From Paracoccaceae bacterium (GTDB taxonomy: Bacteria; Pseudomonadota; Alphaproteobacteria; Rhodobacterales; Rhodobacteraceae), in NCBI GenBank assembly GCA_006227805.1, contig SBFT01000316.1, positions 1 to 8,302 of the forward strand: a stretch of 8,302 nt of DNA, in the 5' to 3' direction. A program made the translations under genes and the position numbers. Shown piece by piece: positions 4,609-8,302 of this stretch. The first letter of the stretch is position 1, and each line of letters opens with the position of its first letter. A model generated the notes under the pieces. That model did no database searches. It saw only the letters and a list, made by a program, of their open reading frames with translations, and was not told where the DNA came from.

Positions 4609-7110
4609 TCACTCGGCGGGTTGCGGCACGGCCCCGGGATCGGCCTCGGCCCGGGCGAGGTGCGCGTCAGGCCGGATCCGGCGCAGGCGCAGCGCATTGG
4701 TGACGACGGCGACCGAGGACAGGGCCATCGCCCCCGCCGCCAGCGCGGGCGAGAGTTGCCAGCCGAAGGCGGGGTAGAGCGCGCCGGCCGCGACCGGGAT
4801 CAGGGCGGTGTTGTAGCCGAAGGCCCAGACCAGGTTCTGGCGGATGTTCGACAGGGTCCGGCGGCTGACATGGATGGCGCGCACGACGCCGCGCAGATCG
4901 CCCGACATCAGCACCACGTCGGCGGCGTCGATGGCTATATCTGTGCCGGTGCCCATGGCGATGCCCGCATCCGCGGCCGCCAGCGCGGGCGCGTCGTTGA
5001 TCCCGTCGCCCACGAAGGCGACGCGGGCGCCGCCTGCGCGCAGGGCCTCCACCGCCTCGACCTTGCCTTTCGGCAGGACTTCGGCCACCACCTCGTCGAT
5101 GCCGAGATCGCGGGCGATGGCCTCGGCCGTCACCCGGTTGTCGCCGGTGATCATGGCGACGCGCAGGCCCATTTCGTGGAGGGCGGCGATGGCCTCGCTC
5201 GTGCCGGGCTTGACCGGATCGGCGACGCCGATCACGGCGGCGAGGCGGCCGTCGATGGCGGCGAACATGGGTGTCTGTCCGCGTTCGGCGATCTGGCCTG
5301 CGGCCCGGGACAGGGGCGCGATGTCCACGCCTTCCCGGCGCATCAGGCGGTCGGCGCCGATCAGGACGGTCGCCCCTTCGACCCTGGCCTGCACGCCCAT
5401 CCCCGTGAGCGAGGCGAACTCCGCGACCCCCGGCAGGGACAGGCCCTTGTGGCGCGCGGCGCGGGTGATCGCGGCGGCGATCGGGTGTTCGGACAGCGCC
5501 TCGACCGCCGCGACCCGGGCCAGCGTGGCGTCGCGGTCGACACCCTCGACCACGTCGAAGCGCACCAGTTCGGGCTGGCCCCTGGTCAGGGTGCCGGTCT
5601 TGTCGACGGCGATCACGCCCACGTCGGACAGCGTCTGCAAGGCCTCGCCCCGGGCGAAGAGAACGCCGAGTTCCGCCGCGCGGCCCGTGCCCACCATGAT
5701 CGAGGTCGGCGTTGCCAGCCCCATCGCGCAGGGGCAGGCGATGATCAGGACCGCGACGCCCGAAACGAGTGCGAGGCCCAGCGCCGGATCGGGGCCGAAG
5801 ATCAGCCAGGCCCCCACGGTCAGTGCGGCGATGGCCAGGACCGCGGGCACGAACCAGGCGGTGACGCGGTTCACCAGGTCCTGCACCGGCAGGCGGGCGC
5901 CCTGGGCGTCCTCGACCATGCGGATGATCTGGGCCAGCATCGTATCACGGCCCACCTGCGTCGCGCGGAAGGTCAGCGCGCCCGCGCCGTTGACGGTGGC
6001 GCCCACGACGCGGTCGCCTTCGGTCTTCCGCACCGGGACGGGTTCGCCCGTGATCATGCTTTCATCGACGAAGCTGCTGCCTTCGGTCACGACGCCATCG
6101 ACCGCGATGCGTTCGCCCGGGCGGGTCAGCACCAGATCGCCCACGCGGATGTCCTCGACGGCGCGTTCCTGCGGGCCCTTGTCGGTCATGACATGGGCGG
6201 TCTTCGGTGCCAGTCGGATCAGCCGCGCGATGGCCGATCCGGCGCGGCCCTTGGCGCGGGCTTCCAGCATCCGGCCAAAGAGGATCAGCGTGACGATGAC
6301 GGCGGCGGCCTCGAAATAGACGGCCTGGGTGCCCGCGGGCAGAAGCCCCGGCGCGAAGGTCGACAGGGTCGAGAAGACCCAGGCGGCGCCGGTGCCGATG
6401 GCGACCAGCGAGTTCATGTCGGGCGCGCCCTTCATCAGCGCGGGGAAGCCCTGGGTCAGGAACTGCCGCCCAGGGCCCGCCAGAACGGCGGTGGTCAGGG
6501 CGAACTGGATCAGGCGGCTGGTCTCCATCCCGATCGTCGCCATGACCCAGTGATGGAAGGCGGGGATCATGTGGCTGCCCATCTCCAGCACGAAGACCGG
6601 AAGGGTCAGCAGCGCGGCCAGGATCGCGGCGCGGCGCAGGCCCTGGGCTTCCTCGTCGCGGCGGTCGGACGGATCGGTGGCGGGGGCGGCGGGTTCGATC
6701 CGGCGCGCGGGATATCCGGCGGCGGTGACGGCGGCGATGGCGTCGTCCAGCGCCTGCGGCCCTTCCAGGTGTTCGATCTGCGCCTGACCCGTCGCCAGGT
6801 TCACATGCGCCGAGACGATGCCCGGCTGCGCGGCCAGCGTCCGTTCCACCCGGCCCACGCAGGAGGCGCAGGTCATCTTCGCGATCTCGATCCGGTCGGT
6901 CTCGACCCGGGCCGGGTATCTCGCGGCGGCGAGCGCCTCGACCAGGGCGGCGGTCGCGACGCCGTCGCCGGTCACCTGCGCCCTGGCGCTGGCCAGGTTG
7001 ACGTGGGCGCTGTCCACCCCCGGCACGGCCATCAGCGCCTTTTCGGCGCGCGCCACGCAGGAGGCGCAGTTCAGGCCGTCGAGGGTGAGGGTGATCGTCC
7101 GGGTGGTCAT
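4609..7110 (-). CDS. copA: Copper-exporting P1B-type ATPase
   Basis: The protein has 833 residues. Two N-terminal heavy-metal domains carry CASC pairs: Cys15/Cys18 in GLNCASC and Cys81/Cys84 in KMTCASC. Membrane helices begin near residue 161. The order is then the actuator domain with TGEPVPV (Glu356), the transmembrane metal motif CPC (Cys459-Cys461), the phosphorylated Asp503 in DKTGT, SEHP (His542-Pro543) in the nucleotide domain, GDGINDAP (701-708), and last helices with YN and M-x-x-SS (from about 795). CPC with YN and MxxSS is the Cu(I) (P1B-1) set, so it pumps Cu(I), and probably Ag(I), out of the cytoplasm. The ATG at 7110 has AAAGG 8 nt upstream. The stop overlaps or abuts the cueR start, giving a copA-cueR operon. 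The first metal motif has Leu-Asn in place of the common Met-x before CxxC. Confidence 0.97.
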   Translation of the reverse strand: MTTRTITLTLDGLNCASCVARAEKALMAVPGVDSAHVNLASARAQVTGDGVATAALVEALAAARYPARVETDRIEIAKMTCASCVGRVERTLAAQPGIVSAHVNLATGQAQIEHLEGPQALDDAIAAVTAAGYPARRIEPAAPATDPSDRRDEEAQGLRRAAILAALLTLPVFVLEMGSHMIPAFHHWVMATIGMETSRLIQFALTTAVLAGPGRQFLTQGFPALMKGAPDMNSLVAIGTGAAWVFSTLSTFAPGLLPAGTQAVYFEAAAVIVTLILFGRMLEARAKGRAGSAIARLIRLAPKTAHVMTDKGPQERAVEDIRVGDLVLTRPGERIAVDGVVTEGSSFVDESMITGEPVPVRKTEGDRVVGATVNGAGALTFRATQVGRDTMLAQIIRMVEDAQGARLPVQDLVNRVTAWFVPAVLAIAALTVGAWLIFGPDPALGLALVSGVAVLIIACPCAMGLATPTSIMVGTGRAAELGVLFARGEALQTLSDVGVIAVDKTGTLTRGQPELVRFDVVEGVDRDATLARVAAVEALSEHPIAAAITRAARHKGLSLPGVAEFASLTGMGVQARVEGATVLIGADRLMRREGVDIAPLSRAAGQIAERGQTPMFAAIDGRLAAVIGVADPVKPGTSEAIAALHEMGLRVAMITGDNRVTAEAIARDLGIDEVVAEVLPKGKVEAVEALRAGGARVAFVGDGINDAPALAAADAGIAMGTGTDIAIDAADVVLMSGDLRGVVRAIHVSRRTLSNIRQNLVWAFGYNTALIPVAAGALYPAFGWQLSPALAAGAMALSSVAVVTNALRLRRIRPDAHLARAEADPGAVPQPAE

Positions 7111-7128
7111 GGGGCAAGCCTTTCGGGT

Positions 7129-7180
7129 CGGGTCTTGCTCCCCTAGATAAGGGTTCCAGTCACTGGAAGGTCAAGACCCG
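7129..7180. repeat. Perfect 9-bp inverted repeat flanking the copA promoter
   Basis: CGGGTCTTG at 7129-7137 and CAAGACCCG at 7172-7180 are exact reverse complements 34 bp apart. They enclose the -10 element and the CueR palindrome. The right arm shares three bases with the -35, and the left arm covers the predicted transcription start. A further AAGAC/GTCTT pair (7173-7177 with 7187-7191) offers a competing short hairpin at the leuD end. Confidence 0.75.
7144..7174 (-). promoter_or_regulatory. copA promoter with CueR operator
   Basis: Read on the - strand, the -35 is TTGACC (7169-7174) and the -10 is TATCTA (7144-7149), separated by 19 bp, the over-long spacer typical of MerR-family promoters. 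Between them lies the perfect palindrome TTCCAGTCACTGGAA (7154-7168, centre 7161). The left part, ACCTTCC, matches the known CueR box (ACCTTCC-N7-GGAAGGT); the right half is less conserved. Transcription should begin near 7137, giving a leader of about 27 nt. The -35 lies only 9 bp after the leuD stop codon. Confidence 0.9.
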
Positions 7181-7183
7181 GTG

Positions 7184-7753
7184 TCAGTCTTTTCCCGGCA
7201 GGCTCCAGGGCGCATCGCTGAGGCGGCGCGCCTTGTAGGCGGCGATCTCGCCTGCGCGGGAGGCGGTGAGGTCGATGTCGTCCCAGCCGTTCAGCAGCTT
7301 CTCGCGCCAGACGGGATCGACCTGGAAGGGGGTCTCGCCGCCGGCGTGGCGGATCGTGCAGGTTTGCAGGTCGACGGTGACCTCGCCTTCGATGGCGGCC
7401 AGCGCATCCGCCTCGACGCGGGCAGGCAGGAGGCCGTTGTTCACCGCGTTGCCTGCGAAGATGTCGCCGAAGGAGGGGGCGAGGACGGCGCGGATGCCGA
7501 AATCGACCAGCGCGTAGACCGCCGCCTCGCGCGAGGAGCCGCTGCCGAAGTTGCGTCCCGCGATCAGGATGCGCGCACCCTGCGGCAGGTCGGCGGCGGG
7601 CGTGTCGGCCTTCAGGTCATGCAGCAGGAAGCGGCCATAGCCTTCCGCGCGGGGCCGCGACATGAAGCGCGCGGGGATCAGCTGGTCGGTGTCGACATTG
7701 TCGAGGGGCAGGCGCGCGGGTGTGCCGGTCACGGGCGGAAAGGCTTTGGTCAT
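7184..7753 (-). CDS. leuD: 3-isopropylmalate dehydratase small subunit (LeuD-type)
   Basis: The protein has 189 residues, against about 200 for typical LeuD. Family marks are NVDTDQLIPARF (19-30), GRNFGSGSSREAAVYAL (66-82, including the G-S-S-R-E substrate and dehydration loop) and PSFGDIFAGNAVNNGLLP. With LeuC it forms the [4Fe-4S] enzyme that converts 2-isopropylmalate to 3-isopropylmalate in leucine synthesis. The segment between about residues 43 and 60, where most LeuD proteins have a longer stretch before the central strand, is shortened. This may reflect a paralogue with another hydroxy-acid substrate, such as citraconate/citramalate-type compounds (inference). The ATG at 7753 overlaps the leuC stop (ATGA), with GGAGG at 7761-7765, 7 nt upstream. 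No good terminator is visible before the copA promoter. Confidence 0.9.
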   Translation of the reverse strand: MTKAFPPVTGTPARLPLDNVDTDQLIPARFMSRPRAEGYGRFLLHDLKADTPAADLPQGARILIAGRNFGSGSSREAAVYALVDFGIRAVLAPSFGDIFAGNAVNNGLLPARVEADALAAIEGEVTVDLQTCTIRHAGGETPFQVDPVWREKLLNGWDDIDLTASRAGEIAAYKARRLSDAPWSLPGKD

Positions 7754-8302
7754 GCACGCCCCTCCATCAGCTTGCGCACGTCGGTCAGCGCGCCCGTCAC
7801 AGCGGCGGCGGCGACCATGGCGGGCGACATCAGGTGCGTGCGCGCGCCGGGGCCCTGGCGGCCCTTGAAGTTGCGGTTGGTGGTCGACGCGCAGCGCTTG
7901 CCCGGCGCGACGATGTCGCCGTTCATGCCCACGCACATCGAGCAACCGGATGCCACCCAGTCGAGGCCCGCTTCCGTGAAGACCCGGGCGAGGCCCTCGT
8001 CCTCGGCCTGTCGGCGCACCGCCTCGGAGCCGGGCGAGACGAGGCCCGGCACGCGCGCCTTGCGCCCGCGCAGGACGGCGGCGGCGGCGCGCAGGTCCTC
8101 GATCCTTGCATTGGTGCAGGACCCGATGAAGACCTGATCGACGGGCAGCCCGTCCAGCGGCTGGCCCGGCGTCAGGCCCATATAGGCCAGCGCGTCGGCG
8201 ATCTGGTCGGTATCGGCGGTGGGGATGGCGGCGGTGATGGGCAGCGCCTGTTCGGGGCTGGTGCCCCAGGTGACGGTGGGGGCGATCGCGGCGGCGTCGA
8301 TC
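7750..8302 (-). CDS. leuC: 3-isopropylmalate dehydratase large subunit, C-terminal part (partial)
   Basis: The frame is open to the window edge and ends with TGA at 7750-7752, showing the last 183 residues of a protein normally about 465-475 long. It contains APTVTWGTSP, the GSCTN motif and GCSMCVGMN. Together these supply the three cysteines that hold the [4Fe-4S] cluster of the aconitase superfamily. They are followed by CASTTNRNFKGRQG and THLMSPAMVAAAAVTG, which are standard for bacterial-type LeuC. The cluster acts as Lewis acid in isomerising isopropylmalate. It overlaps leuD by 4 nt and must work with it. Small departures (VGMNGD where LAMNPD is common) and the divergent LeuD leave open that this is a second, paralogous LeuCD pair. 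Confidence 0.93.
   Translation of the reverse strand, partial: IDAAAIAPTVTWGTSPEQALPITAAIPTADTDQIADALAYMGLTPGQPLDGLPVDQVFIGSCTNARIEDLRAAAAVLRGRKARVPGLVSPGSEAVRRQAEDEGLARVFTEAGLDWVASGCSMCVGMNGDIVAPGKRCASTTNRNFKGRQGPGARTHLMSPAMVAAAAVTGALTDVRKLMEGRA

Noticed and set aside
4621..7146. An open frame of about 840 codons on the + strand opposite copA
   Set aside because: It mirrors the copA codons in a GC-rich genome, is rich in Gly, Asp, Arg and His without any domain motif, and copA on the other strand carries every P-type ATPase motif.
7172..7191. AAGAC/GTCTT stem as a leuD terminator
   Set aside because: The stem is only 5 bp with a 9-nt loop and lacks a T-tract on the - strand, too weak to call as an intrinsic terminator.
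7181..8137. + strand open frame of over 300 codons opposite leuD and leuC
   Set aside because: It is a shadow of leuCD. It starts inside the copA-leuD gap but has no ribosome binding site or family features.
1..8302. Search for CRISPR arrays, tRNA or rRNA genes, transposases or defence genes
   Set aside because: No regularly spaced repeats, cloverleaf-like stretches, or such protein motifs were recognised; the window is almost fully taken up by the listed genes.

Overview
The window is GC-rich, tightly packed bacterial DNA. Gene order and protein character point to an alphaproteobacterium of the Rhodobacterales (Rhodobacter/Paracoccus/roseobacter type). The clearest signs are an infA-maf-RNase E/G-yacG block and short overlapping gene junctions (ATGA or GTGA). 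No rRNA, tRNA, CRISPR array, transposase or phage gene was found, and no stretch without a gene exceeds about 130 bp.

Layout on the + strand (1-4208): the window opens in the C-terminus of what looks like a low-molecular-weight phosphatase/arsenate-reductase-like protein. It is followed with start/stop overlaps by a SnoaL/NTF2-like protein and a GNAT acetyltransferase. After a 131-bp gap holding a large imperfect inverted repeat comes a nitrilase-superfamily amidohydrolase with its own strong ribosome binding site. Then comes the housekeeping block: translation initiation factor IF-1 (infA), a Maf nucleotide pyrophosphatase starting at TTG, a short RNase E/G-family protein, and the gyrase inhibitor YacG. 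From infA on, the genes are 2 nt apart or overlap by 4 nt.

Layout on the - strand (8302-4202): the 3' end of leuC and all of leuD (isopropylmalate dehydratase-type subunits, 4-nt overlap) are followed within about 75 bp by a copper efflux operon, copA then cueR. The copA promoter has a textbook MerR-family layout: -35 and -10 elements 19 bp apart around a perfect 15-bp palindrome. This fits copper-responsive control by the CueR-like protein encoded at the end of the same operon. yacG and cueR converge and overlap by 7 nt.

How the genes work together: copA and cueR form a self-contained copper sensing and export unit. infA to yacG is a housekeeping information-processing unit. The SnoaL, GNAT and amidohydrolase genes look like a small accessory metabolic set of unknown substrate. 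I see no clear new defence or mobile system. The least explained items are the inverted repeat at 1110-1170, the GNAT/amidohydrolase pair, the nested inverted repeats around the copA promoter, and the shortened LeuD-like subunit.
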